This document shows positions 17,694 to 26,675 of a stretch of DNA of 64,000 bases, one piece after another (the first letter of the stretch is position 1; each line of letters opens with the position of its first letter). The translations under genes and the position numbers were made by a program. Origin of the DNA: CAVVAL01 sp963742725 (lineage in GTDB: Bacteria > Actinomycetota > Actinomycetes > Mycobacteriales > Cryptosporangiaceae); assembly GCA_963742725.1 (NCBI GenBank), contig CAVUMX010000001.1, forward strand, positions 1,302,001 through 1,366,000. Reading direction: 5' to 3'. A model generated the notes under the pieces. It was given only the letters and a program-made list of their open reading frames with translations. It was not told the DNA's origin and made no database searches.

Positions 17694-18452
17694 ATGGACA
17701 AGGTCGTTCACAGCGCCGCCGAGGCGGTCGCCGACATCGGGTCGGGGTCGACGCTGGCGGTGGGTGGTTTCGGGTTGTGCGGCATCCCGCACGTTCTGAT
17801 CAACGCACTGCACGAATCCGGGGTCGAGGATCTGAAGGTGGCGTCCAACAACTGCGGCGTCGACGACTGGGGTCTCGGCGTCCTGCTGGCCGACCGGCGG
17901 ATCTCGCGCATGACCAGCTCGTACGTCGGCGAGAACAAGGAGTTCGCGCGCCAGTTCCTGTCCGGTGAGCTGGAAGTGGAGCTGTGCCCGCAGGGCACGC
18001 TCGCGGAGCGGCTGCGGGCCGGCGGTTCCGGCATCCCGGCGTTCTTCACCCTGGCCGGCGTGGGTACGCAGGTCGCCGAGGGTGGGCTGCCTTGGCGGTA
18101 CGACGCCGAGGGCAACGTCACGAAGGCCAGCCCGGCGAAGGAGGTCCGCGACTTCGGCGGCCGCGACTACGTCATGGAAGAGGGCATCGTCACCGACTTC
18201 GCGCTGGTGCGCGCGGCCGTCGGCGACCGGCACGGCAACCTCGTCTTCCACGAGTCGGCGCGGAACTTCAACCCGCTGTGCGCGATGGCCGGGCGGATCA
18301 CGATCGCCGAGGTCGAGGAGCTGGTGGAGCCCGGAGAGATCACGCCCGAGCAGGTACACACGCCGGGCGTGTTCGTCCAGCGTGTCGTCGGGCCCGTCGG
18401 CGCCGAGGGCAAGCGGATCGAGCGCCGGACCACCCGCCCGAAGGGGAACTGA
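17694..18452 (+). CDS. scoA: Succinyl-CoA:3-ketoacid CoA transferase, subunit A
   Basis: Alpha subunit of a family I CoA transferase that moves CoA between succinyl-CoA and acetoacetate or a related 3-oxoacid. 252 residues, normal length. The CoA-binding loop VGGFGLCGIPHVLI (about residues 22-35) and AFFTLAGVGT are intact. ATG 17694 has AGGGAGGAGG at ideal spacing. The beta subunit follows with 1 nt between stop and start. Exact acid specificity cannot be read; 3-oxoadipate transferases are close relatives. Confidence 0.92.
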   Translation: MDKVVHSAAEAVADIGSGSTLAVGGFGLCGIPHVLINALHESGVEDLKVASNNCGVDDWGLGVLLADRRISRMTSSYVGENKEFARQFLSGELEVELCPQGTLAERLRAGGSGIPAFFTLAGVGTQVAEGGLPWRYDAEGNVTKASPAKEVRDFGGRDYVMEEGIVTDFALVRAAVGDRHGNLVFHESARNFNPLCAMAGRITIAEVEELVEPGEITPEQVHTPGVFVQRVVGPVGAEGKRIERRTTRPKGN

Positions 18453-18453
18453 C

Positions 18454-19122
18454 ATGACCCTCACCCGCACCCAGCTCGCCGCCCGGGCCGCCCAGGAACT
18501 CGAGGACGGCCAGTACGTGAACCTGGGCATCGGCCTGCCGACGCTGGTCCCGAACTACGTGCCGGACGGCGTCCACGTCGTGCTCCAGTCCGAGAACGGC
18601 ATCCTCGGCGTCGGCCCGTACCCGTTCGAGGGCGAAGAGGACCCGGACCTGATCAACGCCGGCAAGGAGACCGTCACGATCCTGCCCGGCTCCTCGTACT
18701 TCGACTCGGCGACGAGCTTCGGCATGATCCGCGGCGGGCACATCGACGTGGCGATCCTCGGCGCGATGCAGGTCTCGGCGGCCGGGGACCTGGCCAACTG
18801 GATGATCCCGGGCAAGATGGTCAAGGGCATGGGCGGCGCGATGGACCTGGTCCACGGCGCGAAGCGGGTCATCGTGATCATGGAGCACGTCGCCAAGGAC
18901 GGATCGCACAAGATCGTCGAGGAGTGCACCCTTCCCTACACGGGCCGCGGCTGCGTCCAGCGGATCATCACCGACCTGGCCACGCTCGACGTCACCCCGG
19001 ACGGCCTCGTCCTGCGGGAACTCGCCCCGGGCGTCACGGTGGACGAGGTGCGCGCGGCCACCGGCCCCACCCTGCTGACCGACGGCGAGCCGAGCGAAAT
19101 GCGCCTACCCGCCTCGGTCTGA
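18454..19122 (+). CDS. scoB: Succinyl-CoA:3-ketoacid CoA transferase, subunit B
   Basis: Beta subunit, 222 residues. It carries the catalytic glutamate (E47) in S-E-N-G-I-L-G, which forms the glutamyl-CoA thioester intermediate. Downstream GGHIDVAILGAMQVS and MGGAMDLVHGAKRV are typical of the family. Co-transcribed with the alpha subunit. The gene after it is a glycosyltransferase with a 76-nt gap, so the operon probably ends here. Confidence 0.92.
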   Translation: MTLTRTQLAARAAQELEDGQYVNLGIGLPTLVPNYVPDGVHVVLQSENGILGVGPYPFEGEEDPDLINAGKETVTILPGSSYFDSATSFGMIRGGHIDVAILGAMQVSAAGDLANWMIPGKMVKGMGGAMDLVHGAKRVIVIMEHVAKDGSHKIVEECTLPYTGRGCVQRIITDLATLDVTPDGLVLRELAPGVTVDEVRAATGPTLLTDGEPSEMRLPASV

Positions 19123-19198
19123 GGTCGGATTGCGGTTGGACCGTAGACTGCGACGACCGGCCCTGGCACACATCCAGACCTCTCTAGAAAGCTCTCCC

Positions 19199-19891
19199 AT
19201 GAAGCTCTCCATCCTGATGCCCGTGTTCAACGAGGAGCGCACCCTCGCGACCGCGGTCAAGCGCGTGCTGGACGTCGAGTACCCGTGTGACATCGAGCTG
19301 GTCGTCGTCGACGACGGCAGCCGGGACGGCACCGCCGCGATCCTCGACTCCCTCGACGACGACCGCCTCACGGCGCACCGCCACCCGCGCAACCGGGGCA
19401 AGGGCGCGGCCATCCGCACCGCCAGCGAGGTCGCGTCCGGCGACTACATGATCATCTGCGACGCCGACCTGGAGTACGCGCCGGAGGAGATCCCGAAGCT
19501 GCTCGAACCGGTGCTCGCCGGCGAGTCGGACGTGGTGTTCGGCACCCGCACGTTCGGGTCCCACTCGTCGTACTCGTTCTGGTACGTGATGGGGAACAAG
19601 GGCGTCACCACGGCGTGCAACGTCCTCTTCAACGCCTACATCTCCGACCTGGAGACCTGCTTCAAGCTGATGCCGCTCGCCCTGTTCCGCGACCTGGACG
19701 TGCGCGAGCCCGGTTTCGGTATGGAGGCCGAGGTCGCCGCCAAGCTGCTCCGCCGCGGCATCCGTCCCTACGAGGTCGGCATCAGCTACCGCGCCCGCGG
19801 CCGCGAGGACGGCAAGAAGATCACGTGGAAGGACGGCGTCGAGGCGCTGTGGATCCTCGGCAAGATCCGCGCACGCCGTCCGAAGCGGTGA
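19199..19891 (+). CDS. GT2 glycosyltransferase, polyprenyl-phosphate mannosyltransferase-like
   Basis: A 230-residue GT-A glycosyltransferase of the dolichol-phosphate mannose synthase type. ILMPVFNEE near the start, VVVDDGS at residues 38-44 and the metal-binding C-D-A-D-L-E-Y near residue 88 are diagnostic; RNRGKGAAIRTA follows the family. It lacks C-terminal membrane segments. It probably makes a lipid-linked sugar on the cytoplasmic face. The next gene overlaps by 4 nt and encodes a GT-C membrane enzyme that would use such a donor. ATG 19199. Confidence 0.88.
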   Translation: MKLSILMPVFNEERTLATAVKRVLDVEYPCDIELVVVDDGSRDGTAAILDSLDDDRLTAHRHPRNRGKGAAIRTASEVASGDYMIICDADLEYAPEEIPKLLEPVLAGESDVVFGTRTFGSHSSYSFWYVMGNKGVTTACNVLFNAYISDLETCFKLMPLALFRDLDVREPGFGMEAEVAAKLLRRGIRPYEVGISYRARGREDGKKITWKDGVEALWILGKIRARRPKR

Positions 19892-21621
19892 CGACCGACA
19901 CCGAGTTACCCCTCGTCGAGGCAGACCAGCCACCCCCGGCCCGCCCGGTAGGCACGCGCGTACGCGCCGCCGCCGGGCGGCTCCGTTCTCCCGCGTCGTG
20001 GTGGCTCGCCCGGTGGGACCTGATCCTTGCCGGCGTGGTCCTCGCCGGCTGCGCGCTGCGGGTCCGCCAGTGGTGGGCGCCGGTGGCGTTCCTCAACGAC
20101 GAGATCGCGCTCCTCTACAGCCTGCGCTCGTACTCGTTCGAGGCGCTGCTCAGCGACCCGCTGATCCTGGACCAGGGCGCTCCTGCGATCTGGCTGGTGA
20201 TCGAGCGCACCGTCCTTGAGACCGTCGGCTACAGCGAGCACGCGATGCGGGCGATGCCGCTGGTCAGCACCTGCATCGGCCTCGTCCTGGCGGCGTTGCT
20301 GGCCCGGAAGGTGCTCAGCGGGCCGGCGGCCGTCGCGGCGACGGCGCTGCTGGCCATCGCTCCGCTCACGCTGTTCTACGCGTTGCAGGTCAAGCCATAC
20401 GGGTCCGACATGGCGACCACAGCGGCGCTCGCCCTGGTAGCGGTGTGGCTCGTCCGCACCCCGGACTGGAGCCGGCGGCACGGCGTGATCTGGTGGAGTG
20501 CCGCGTCGCTCGGAGCCGGCTTCAGCTTCTCCGGCATCATGCTCGCCGCCAGCCTCGCGGCCGGGCTGGTGCTGAGCCGGCTCGCCGACGACCGGCCGCT
20601 CCGGGAGCGGTTCGCCGAGTGCGTCCGGTTCGCCGTGCCGTCCGTCATCTGGATCGCCACGGTCGGCGTGCTCTACCTGCTGCAACTCCGGCACCTGAAC
20701 GGCACGCAGACCCGGTACGTCTACTGGACCTCCGGCTTCGGCCCCCGCGAGGGAGACCTCTGGGACTGGGTGAACTGGCTCTGGACGGTCACGTCCGACC
20801 TGTTCGCGCTCACCTTCTATACGCCGGTCACGTGGGCGGGCATCCTGCTCGCGATCTTCGGCGCCCGCTCGCTGTGGCGCCGCGACCGCGCGATGGCCTG
20901 GCTGCTCGTCACCCCGGTAGTGGTCGCCTACCTCGCCGCTGCGGCGCACGTGTACCCGCTGAAGCAGCGGCTGGGGCTCTGGCTGATCCCGCTGCTCGTG
21001 CTCCTGGTGGCCGAGCCGATCCTGGCCGTACGGCGTGGCGACGCGAAGGACCGCTGGTATGAGCGGGTGCCGGCGGTCGCCGTGGCGAGCGTGCTCATGC
21101 TCGCGATCCTGGTGCCGGCGTACGACTACACCAGCAACATGGTGCGCGATCCCGGCGCGGTGACGCTGGCCGATCCTGGCGCCTCCAACCGGATCGACCT
21201 GGTGCTGCCCACCGTCCATGCCCAGTGGCGCGACGGCGACCGGCTCCTGGCCGTCGAGTCGACCGTGCACCGCTCCAACTGGTACGGGAGCGCCAAGGGC
21301 ACACCCGCGCACGGCTTCTTCTCGTTCCGGGCCGCCACCGGTTGCCAGGACCCGACCCCCACGGCGATCGGCAGCGCTCGCCGGGTCTGGCTCGTCACCG
21401 GCTCACCATGGTCGTCCGGCGATCCGTCGCTGGAACGGACGGTCACCGGCCGGCTCGGCGCCAGCGGCAAGGTCACCAAGGTCCAGACGGAGGGGCCGGT
21501 GTCCCTCTATCTGGTCGATCTCACCGCAGCGCCGGACGTAGATCCGGACGATCCCACCGCAAACCTGGCACGGCCGGGTAGCTGCCTTTTCTACGACGTG
21601 ATGACCATCCCGCTGGGCTGA
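19888..21621 (+). CDS. GT-C membrane glycosyltransferase-like protein
   Basis: A 577-residue integral membrane protein with about ten helices. The first periplasmic loop after helix 1 holds acidic FLNDE (around residue 70), the position of the catalytic Asp/Glu of GT39/ArnT-like enzymes. FYALQVKPYGSDM is also typical for these. The C-terminal 150 residues form a periplasmic domain. It starts at GTG 19888, overlapping the GT2 gene by 4 nt, so it probably transfers the lipid-linked sugar the GT2 makes onto an envelope acceptor. Confidence 0.78.
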   Translation: MTTDTELPLVEADQPPPARPVGTRVRAAAGRLRSPASWWLARWDLILAGVVLAGCALRVRQWWAPVAFLNDEIALLYSLRSYSFEALLSDPLILDQGAPAIWLVIERTVLETVGYSEHAMRAMPLVSTCIGLVLAALLARKVLSGPAAVAATALLAIAPLTLFYALQVKPYGSDMATTAALALVAVWLVRTPDWSRRHGVIWWSAASLGAGFSFSGIMLAASLAAGLVLSRLADDRPLRERFAECVRFAVPSVIWIATVGVLYLLQLRHLNGTQTRYVYWTSGFGPREGDLWDWVNWLWTVTSDLFALTFYTPVTWAGILLAIFGARSLWRRDRAMAWLLVTPVVVAYLAAAAHVYPLKQRLGLWLIPLLVLLVAEPILAVRRGDAKDRWYERVPAVAVASVLMLAILVPAYDYTSNMVRDPGAVTLADPGASNRIDLVLPTVHAQWRDGDRLLAVESTVHRSNWYGSAKGTPAHGFFSFRAATGCQDPTPTAIGSARRVWLVTGSPWSSGDPSLERTVTGRLGASGKVTKVQTEGPVSLYLVDLTAAPDVDPDDPTANLARPGSCLFYDVMTIPLG

Positions 21622-21689
21622 TCGGGTTGCCGGGCGGTCGGTACGATTGACCGTCCAACCCAGGGAAGGGAAGCGATGGCGAGCGCAGG

Positions 21690-22514
21690 ATGACGTACTC
21701 GGTCATCGCCCGCGACCCGTTCACCGGAGAGCTCGGCGTCGGCGTGGCGTCCTGCGTGCTGGCGATCGGGCGGGTCGTCCCGTGGGCGAAGGCGGGCGTC
21801 GGTGCCGCCGCCACCCAGTCGCACACCCGCCGGGGCTACGGCCCGCACGGGCTGGCCGGGCTCGAAGCCGGCCTGGCGCCCGCCGAGGTGCTCGGCACGC
21901 TGCTGGCCCGTGACGCCGACGTGGAGACCCGCCAGGTAGCGCTGCTCGGCGTCGACGGTCAGGTCGCCGCGCACACCGGCATCGACTGCCTGCCCGCCTG
22001 CGGCCACCAGACCGGCGAGGGGTTCAGCGTCCAGGGCAACATGCTCGCGACGGACTCCGTCATCGACGCGATGGCCGATGCGTTCGCCTACACGCCGGGT
22101 GCCCTGGCCGAACGGCTCCTCGCGAGCCTGGAGGCCGGCGAAGCGGCGGGCGGCGACCTGCGCGGCCGGCAGTCGGCGGCGCTGCTCGTGGTGGGCCCGG
22201 AGCGCCTCGCCGAGCCGTGGGACGCCGTCCCCATCGATCTGCGCGTCGACGACCACGAGGATCCGCTCGGCGCGCTCGCCCGCCTGCTCCGGCTCCAGCG
22301 CGCGTACGAGAACAACGACACCGAGACCCTCGCGGTGCTCGCTCCGGACGGTCCCCGCGACCTCCACGCCGCCCTCGACGCCGCGCGCCGGGGCGACCTC
22401 CTCGCCGCCAAGCAGGCCCTCACCGACCTGCGGCAACGTCCAGGTTGGGACAGCTGGCTCCGCACCAACGCCGACGCCGGCCGGCTCCCGTACCTCGCGG
22501 AACTGCTCGACTGA
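21690..22514 (+). CDS. DUF1028 protein (Ntn-hydrolase fold)
   Basis: A 274-residue protein of the DUF1028 family, which has an Ntn-hydrolase-like fold. The N-terminus MTYSVIARDP, the segments GVGVASCVLAIGRVVPWAKAG and ATQSHTRRGYGP, and GFSVQGNMLA are family features. The C-terminal 70 residues form a putative peptidoglycan-binding-like extension seen in longer members. No signal peptide, so probably cytoplasmic. Natural substrate unknown. Confidence 0.88.
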   Translation: MTYSVIARDPFTGELGVGVASCVLAIGRVVPWAKAGVGAAATQSHTRRGYGPHGLAGLEAGLAPAEVLGTLLARDADVETRQVALLGVDGQVAAHTGIDCLPACGHQTGEGFSVQGNMLATDSVIDAMADAFAYTPGALAERLLASLEAGEAAGGDLRGRQSAALLVVGPERLAEPWDAVPIDLRVDDHEDPLGALARLLRLQRAYENNDTETLAVLAPDGPRDLHAALDAARRGDLLAAKQALTDLRQRPGWDSWLRTNADAGRLPYLAELLD

Positions 22515-22641
22515 CCCAGGTGTGACGAGGCACTCCCTTAAGGGAGTCCGATATTTCGGGCCTAACACTCCCGAGCGCACAGAAACGGTGTTAGCGTCCG
22601 GGACCGTCCCCCACCCGGTACGCCCCTCCCGGAGCCCCAGC

Positions 22642-23325
22642 ATGCGACACGTCATCGGCCTGTTGTTCGGCATCGTGCTCGCACCAGTCATCTGGTTCCT
22701 GGCAGCGTTAGGGCACTTCCGGTTCCTCGACGCCACCGTGCGGTTCGAGGACGCGCCCGACAGGCTGCCGGCCGAACTGGCGTTCGGTGCGCTCCTGATC
22801 CTCGCGGCCGGCGCGTGGCTCGGAGTCCTGCTCAGCAGCCGCCTGTCCCCGCTGGCGCCGGGCGTCCTCGGGCTCATCTGGCTCGGCCTGGGCGCCACGT
22901 ACATCGCCAAGACCGAGAAGCTCACCGATCTGCTGCCCGGCGGCCCCAACGGCCAGGACGACCTGTTCGTCCTGCCGCTGGAACACGGCTACGTCTACCT
23001 GATCGGCGCCGCCATGCTGTCGCCGCTGTTCAGTCCGGCCCGGTGGCGTGGTGCGCCGAAGCGGGCAGAGGCGGTCGAGATCATCGACGAGGACGAGCCC
23101 GTCGAGGAGCCCGAGCCGACGCCGCCCCCCACTCGGGAGCGCTACGGCCCGCCGCGCGCGGTCGCGCTCCCGGACGAGCGCCGTTCCGCCACCGGCTCGT
23201 ACCCGGTGGTGCGCCCGGAACGGCCGGCGGCGGTTCCCGACCAGCAGCCGCGCATGCCCCGGCTCTCGTCCTGGAACGAGGACAGCAGCACCGAGGACCT
23301 CGCCCGCCGCAACGGCACCGGCTAG
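22642..23325 (+). CDS. Membrane protein with charged C-terminal tail, unknown
   Basis: A 227-residue protein. Three to four membrane segments lie within residues 1-135 (first MRHVIGLLFGIVLAPVIWFLAAL). Residues 145-227 are a soluble tail rich in Glu, Pro and Arg (EIIDEDEPVEEPEPTPPP). I do not recognise a family with certainty. It has its own upstream region of about 125 nt after the DUF1028 gene. The tail may bind a cytoplasmic partner (inference). Confidence 0.7.
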   Translation: MRHVIGLLFGIVLAPVIWFLAALGHFRFLDATVRFEDAPDRLPAELAFGALLILAAGAWLGVLLSSRLSPLAPGVLGLIWLGLGATYIAKTEKLTDLLPGGPNGQDDLFVLPLEHGYVYLIGAAMLSPLFSPARWRGAPKRAEAVEIIDEDEPVEEPEPTPPPTRERYGPPRAVALPDERRSATGSYPVVRPERPAAVPDQQPRMPRLSSWNEDSSTEDLARRNGTG

Positions 23326-23392
23326 GCCCGGCCGCGCATCTGGGCCACATCGTGCCGGTCATGGCCGGGAAGATGTCACCCAAAGGGCACTC

Positions 23393-23905
23393 TTAGTCAA
23401 GGCCGCGGCTCGCGCGGATGGCACGGCGGCGCGCCAGGCGGTGTTCGCGGCGGATCTCCGCTTCGTGCCAGCGGCGCTTGTCCTCGTCCGTCTCGGGCAG
23501 GACGGCCGGCACGGGCCGCGGCTCACCGGCGGCGTCCACCCCGACGAACGCGAGATAGGCCGTGGCGACACGGCCGGGATCGGTGCCGGCACGGTCCCAC
23601 GGTTCGGCCAGCACCCGGACGCCGACCTCCATGGACGTCCGTCCGGTCCAGTTGACCTGCGCTGCGGCGTGGACCAGGTCACCGACCCTGACCGGTACCG
23701 CGAGCACGATCTCGTCGATCGCCGCCGTCACGGCGTTGCCGCCCGAGTGCCGAGCGGCCGACGCGCCGGCCGCGTCGTCGATCAGCTTCATGATCACGCC
23801 GCCGTGGACCGTCCCGTACAGGTTGACGTCCGTGGCGGACATGATCCGGCTGAGCGTGACGCGGGAGTACGACGTGGGCTTGCCGGCGAGATCGGTCATG
23901 CCCAC
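23393..23905 (-). CDS. Acyl-CoA thioesterase, YciA/BFIT-type hotdog
   Basis: A 170-residue hotdog thioesterase. The pattern ATDVNLYGTVHGGVIMKLID (residues 24-43) holds the catalytic Asn/Asp-containing loop and the H-G-G turn of the YciA/ACOT family. The C-terminal tail is rich in Arg and Glu. Two close starts exist: ATG 23905 and ATG 23899 (M-T-D-L-A-G). It lies on the same strand as the acyl-CoA dehydrogenase that originally ended at 24039; the inserted element now separates them, but the lipid link remains plausible. Confidence 0.9.
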   Translation of the reverse strand: MGMTDLAGKPTSYSRVTLSRIMSATDVNLYGTVHGGVIMKLIDDAAGASAARHSGGNAVTAAIDEIVLAVPVRVGDLVHAAAQVNWTGRTSMEVGVRVLAEPWDRAGTDPGRVATAYLAFVGVDAAGEPRPVPAVLPETDEDKRRWHEAEIRREHRLARRRAIRASRGLD

Positions 23906-23923
23906 ACCCTAAGCAGCCCCCAC

Positions 23924-23974
23924 TTTCGGACTTTTGAGGGTCGGCGGAGCCGCTGGACCCTCAAAAGTCCGAAA
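23924..23974. repeat. 51-bp intergenic hairpin, family A, copy 2
   Basis: Perfect 18-bp arms with a 15-nt loop. Lies between the thioesterase and attL, about 65 nt downstream of the original stop codon of the acyl-CoA dehydrogenase. Confidence 0.9.
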
Positions 23975-24036
23975 CTCGGCGGGGCGGGCGGGCGCGGGGC
24001 GGGCGCGGGCGCGCGGGCGGGAGCGCGGCGCAGCGC

Positions 24037-24112
24037 GGCTAGCGGAGGAGTTGGCGGGCCATCACGACGCGCTGGATCTGGTTGGTGCCCTCGTAGATTT
24101 GGGTGATCTTCG
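24037..24112. repeat. attL: duplicated 3' end of acyl-CoA dehydrogenase
   Basis: 76 bp identical to 35931-36006 except C at 24090 (T at 35984). On the minus strand it encodes K-I-T-Q-I-Y-E-G-T-N-Q-I-Q-R then V-V-M-A-R-Q-L-L-R and stop, the C-terminus of the dehydrogenase at 35933-37087. This is the original chromosomal 3' end, cut off by the insertion. Confidence 0.93.
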
Positions 24113-24214
24113 GCATGGGAAACGCCGTCCTGGGCCGATGGCGCGGAAATGGCGCTGAACTGCGGTTACACCTCGCGTCACCCCTCGTCGGCTGGCGCCA
24201 CCTTTCACGCCGCG

Positions 24215-24236
24215 ACGGAACAGCGACGGAACAGAC
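24215..24236. repeat. Left arm-type repeat, probable integrase or Xis site
   Basis: Two CGGAACAG words 12 bp apart. The same 22-bp pattern with one difference occurs at 35828-35849. Each lies about 80-100 bp inside an att site, as expected for recombinase arm sites. Confidence 0.55.
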
Positions 24237-24261
24237 GCGGGTGCCCGCATCAGGTTCTGGC

Positions 24262-24598
24262 CTATGTTGCGCTACGGGGCGCGTACATGATGACCGCGAC
24301 GCCGAGTAGGCAGATCGTGGCTCCGATGATGTCCCAGCGATCGGGCTGGAACTTGTCGAAGACGATGCCCCAGACGAGCGAACCGGCGACGAAGATTCCG
24401 CCGTAGGCGGCGAGAATCCGGCCGAAGTTCGGGTCTGGTTGGAAGGTCGCGACGAAACCGTAGGCGCCGAGGGCGACGATGCCCCGGCGATCCACAGCGC
24501 GCCTCGGTGTTCACGCCAGCCCTGCCAGATGAGCCACGCGCCCCCGATCTCAGCGACGGCGGCAGCAGGAACAGGATGATCGAGCGCGCGACGGTCAC
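24262..24598 (-). pseudogene. ynfA: YnfA/UPF0060-like membrane protein, two frameshifts
   Basis: Encodes a small four-helix inner-membrane protein of the YnfA family, but in three frames. The N-terminus (VTVARSIILFLL) reads from GTG 24598; it must shift near 24562 to reach AEIGGAWLIWQGWREH, and again near 24487 to reach ALGAYGFVATFQPDPNFG and the final IIGATICLLGVAVIMYAPR. Each shift is explained by one missing G. The product is broken as given. Last gene of the decayed minus-strand operon 25695-24262. Confidence 0.82.
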
Positions 24599-24599
24599 G

Positions 24600-24872
24600 G
24601 GGAACGTAGAACGGTCTCAAAAGACGTCGCAGGTCGCACCGGAGTACCGCAGAGCACCGAAAAAGAAGGCGCGAAATAAGGTGTCGACGTCGTGATGCCC
24701 ACCACCAGGCCCCGCCGGCTATGGCCGCGAGGGCCACTGCGATGCCGGGCATGAGCCTTCCCTGCTGCGGCCCATCCGGCGCCCCCAGTACGCCGGCGGC
24801 CAGGAGGAAGCGGGATCGACACAGCAGGCGGCGCATGCCGGCGGCGGCCAGCCCAGTTAGCCCGCTGGGCAT
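24600..24872 (-). pseudogene. Decayed small Cys-containing membrane protein
   Basis: From ATG 24872 the frame reads M-P-S-G-L-T-G-L-A-A-A. A neighbouring frame gives C-A-A-C-C, and the first frame returns as LLAAGVLGA then MPGIAVALAAIAGGAWWWA. Together they look like a short two-helix membrane protein with a CxxCC motif, of the kind found beside merR-type regulators. At least two single-base shifts are needed. The 3' end is uncertain. Its start overlaps the merR stop. Confidence 0.5.
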
Positions 24873-25338
24873 GATCCGGCGCAGGTCAAGGCCTCGGCAC
24901 GGTGGTCTCCTCGGGTGGTGAGTTCGACGAAGGGCAGGGGGCAACAGGGGGTTTCTAGGCGCAGGTCGATGAGGTCGTCACAACCTGCTGCGACGGCGGT
25001 CCGGAGCGGAGTCACGGATGATGCGGAGGTCGGCGATCTTCTGTTCGACTTCGGTGAGTTTTGCCTCGCGCGCGGGCAAGGAGCCCGGCATCAGAGCGCG
25101 GGCCGTGTCGATGCGTCCCGACAGTCGAGAAGGTCCGCCACCTCGTCCAGGGTGAAGCCGAGTCGCTGCGCGGTCTTGATCACCCGCAGCACCGTGACCG
25201 TCTCCGGCGGGTAGAGGCGGTGTCCGCCGGGCGACCGGTCCGGTTCCGAGACCAGGCCGCGACGCTCGTAGTAGCGCAACGTCTGCTGGTTGACCCCGGC
25301 CGCCGCCGCGACCTCACCGGATCGTAGTGCCTGGTCAT
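24857..25338 (-). pseudogene. MerR-family regulator, frameshifted
   Basis: A MerR-type winged-helix activator, normally a dimeric metal or redox sensor. The DNA-binding half is clear: SGEVAAAAGVNQQTLRYYER, then RLYPPETVTVLRVIKTAQRL and DEVADLLDC. The dimerisation helix AKLTEVEQKIADLRIIRD is in another frame, and the C-terminal C-P-L-P-F segment with a preceding Cys pair (typical metal-binding tail) in a third. The start ATG 25338 (M-T-R-H-Y-D-P) is out of frame with the helix-turn-helix. Three shifts are needed, so it is inactive as given. Confidence 0.78.
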
Positions 25339-25695
25339 GGCCTGCTGCCTGCCGCTGCGCGGGCTGTGAAAGGGCATCCAAGACATTGGTCTGCGTCGGG
25401 CGGCACGGTGATCTCGAGCTGAGACCGCTCCACCGGTCGCGGTCACCGAGAAGGTGAAGAAGGAGAACAGCAGCCGGTTTCGCGTACCGCAAGATCAGCG
25501 GCCCGCGCCGCGACATCCGGCGTCAGGCTCCAACTCCAGCCGCAGCCGCGCGGCGTCGAGCCGGTCACCGACCGCACCGATGAACGCGAACAGCTCATCG
25601 AATTCCGCAAGGCGCAGCGGCCGTTCTGCCGTCGGCAACGTGCACGCCTCCGGCGCCCAAGGGTCCTGATAGAAAAGGGGCGTTATCTCGCTCAT
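25335..25695 (-). pseudogene. Frameshifted companion gene of merR
   Basis: ATG 25695 begins M-S-E-I-T-P-L-F-Y-Q-D-P, followed by EACTLPTAERPLRLAEFDEL and ARLRLELEPDA. The continuation RETGCCS, a short beta region and TNVLDALSQ are in other frames. The pattern matches small uncharacterised proteins that precede merR in actinobacterial metal-type operons. Several single-base shifts interrupt it. A MerR-type dyad lies 20 nt upstream. Confidence 0.6.
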
Positions 25696-25714
25696 GAACT
25701 CCAACGGTAAACCT

Positions 25715-25727
25715 GTACCTGAGGTAC
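25715..25727 (-). promoter_or_regulatory. MerR-type operator dyad
   Basis: GTACCTGAGGTAC is a perfect inverted repeat around one base, 20 nt upstream of the ATG at 25695. Dyads of this form lie between -35 and -10 of MerR-controlled promoters. Confidence 0.5.
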
Positions 25728-26640
25728 CGAATGCAAGGGCGGGGAGCAGCGAATCTCGGTAGCTTCCTCAGACCGCGCTTGGCTGTCCCAGCCACAATCC
25801 GGCCTGCTGCCCATCCCCGTCTGCCGTCGACCCGCCCTCTGGGAAGCGGGCCGTCGTCGGGGCCGCCGCCTGGCAGCACGTCCGGCACCTGTGTACGAGT
25901 CGATGGCGGCCCTGACGGCGGTCTGCTAGGCGTAGCCGGGTCGTCGGCAGGCGGGGATGGGCAGCCCTTCCATCCCCAGAGCTAGAGGCCCCCGCCGGAG
26001 GCATGCTCTTTGCTCTTCATCTCTTCCTCCTCCTGCCTCTCCCCCTGGTCGTCGCGCTGCCCCGAGGAGAATCCTGGTTAGTCTCCGGTTCCGGTCGGAC
26101 CGGTCGCGGAGCTGGTCACCATCGACTGGCCGGTTTGACTCCCCCGGCCTTCGGTCATCCCCTTCCTGGCCTGGTGCACGGGCAGAGCTGCACTGGATGC
26201 CTGCTGGCATCTGTGAAGCTCCTCGCCCCGCCGGCCTGCCGGGCGGCCCGCGTGGGGTAGGGGCCCCGCAGCGGGCCGCCCGAAGCAGAGAGCCGGCGGT
26301 GGCGCGAAGGCGACTTCCGGCACGATGTGCCGAGAAGCGAGGTCAACCCCAAGGTGAACTGCTCGACCCCCGGCAACCTCGGCACCGGTTCGGGTGAGAC
26401 ACGAAGGACCGGGAAGAGCGTCGCCGGCATTGCGAAAAACGAGATCACCCTGTCTTCGGCTCCGGGTTGCGCTTCGGCTCACCGTGACTCAATCAGCAGT
26501 TCACATCCTCGCGCGGGCATCATGCCCGCGCTTTTCGTGCTGCCGACGAACCTTCTCCCCGCCTTCCCTTCCCCCGTTCACCCTCCCCGCGCGCCGCGCA
26601 GCGGCGCGCCTTGACCTCGTAAGGAAAGTTTCAACACTAG
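25728..26640. other. About 0.9 kb without a recognised gene
   Basis: Several overlapping frames are open but none shows family sequence or a consistent ribosome-binding site. It includes a pyrimidine-rich strip at 26009-26047 and an intrinsic terminator at 26511-26535. It may be the remains of cargo genes. Confidence 0.4.
26511..26535 (+). terminator. Intrinsic terminator with T-run
   Basis: GCGCGGGCAT pairs with ATGCCCGCGC around one base and is followed by TTTT. It is the only classical hairpin-plus-T terminator noticed in the window and isolates the toxin-antitoxin operon from upstream transcription. Confidence 0.8.
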
Positions 26641-26642
26641 AC

Positions 26643-26675
26643 ATGCATCATGTTGTGCAGCAGAATGTGATGCAT
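26643..26675 (+). promoter_or_regulatory. Inverted repeat over the antitoxin start, probable autoregulatory site
   Basis: ATGCATCA (26643-26650) and TGATGCAT (26668-26675) are separated by 17 bp; the second arm runs into the antitoxin start codon. This fits autorepression by the antitoxin. Confidence 0.5.

Noticed and set aside
24037..24112. tRNA gene as the integration target
   Set aside because: No cloverleaf can be drawn; the repeat translates to the acyl-CoA dehydrogenase C-terminus.
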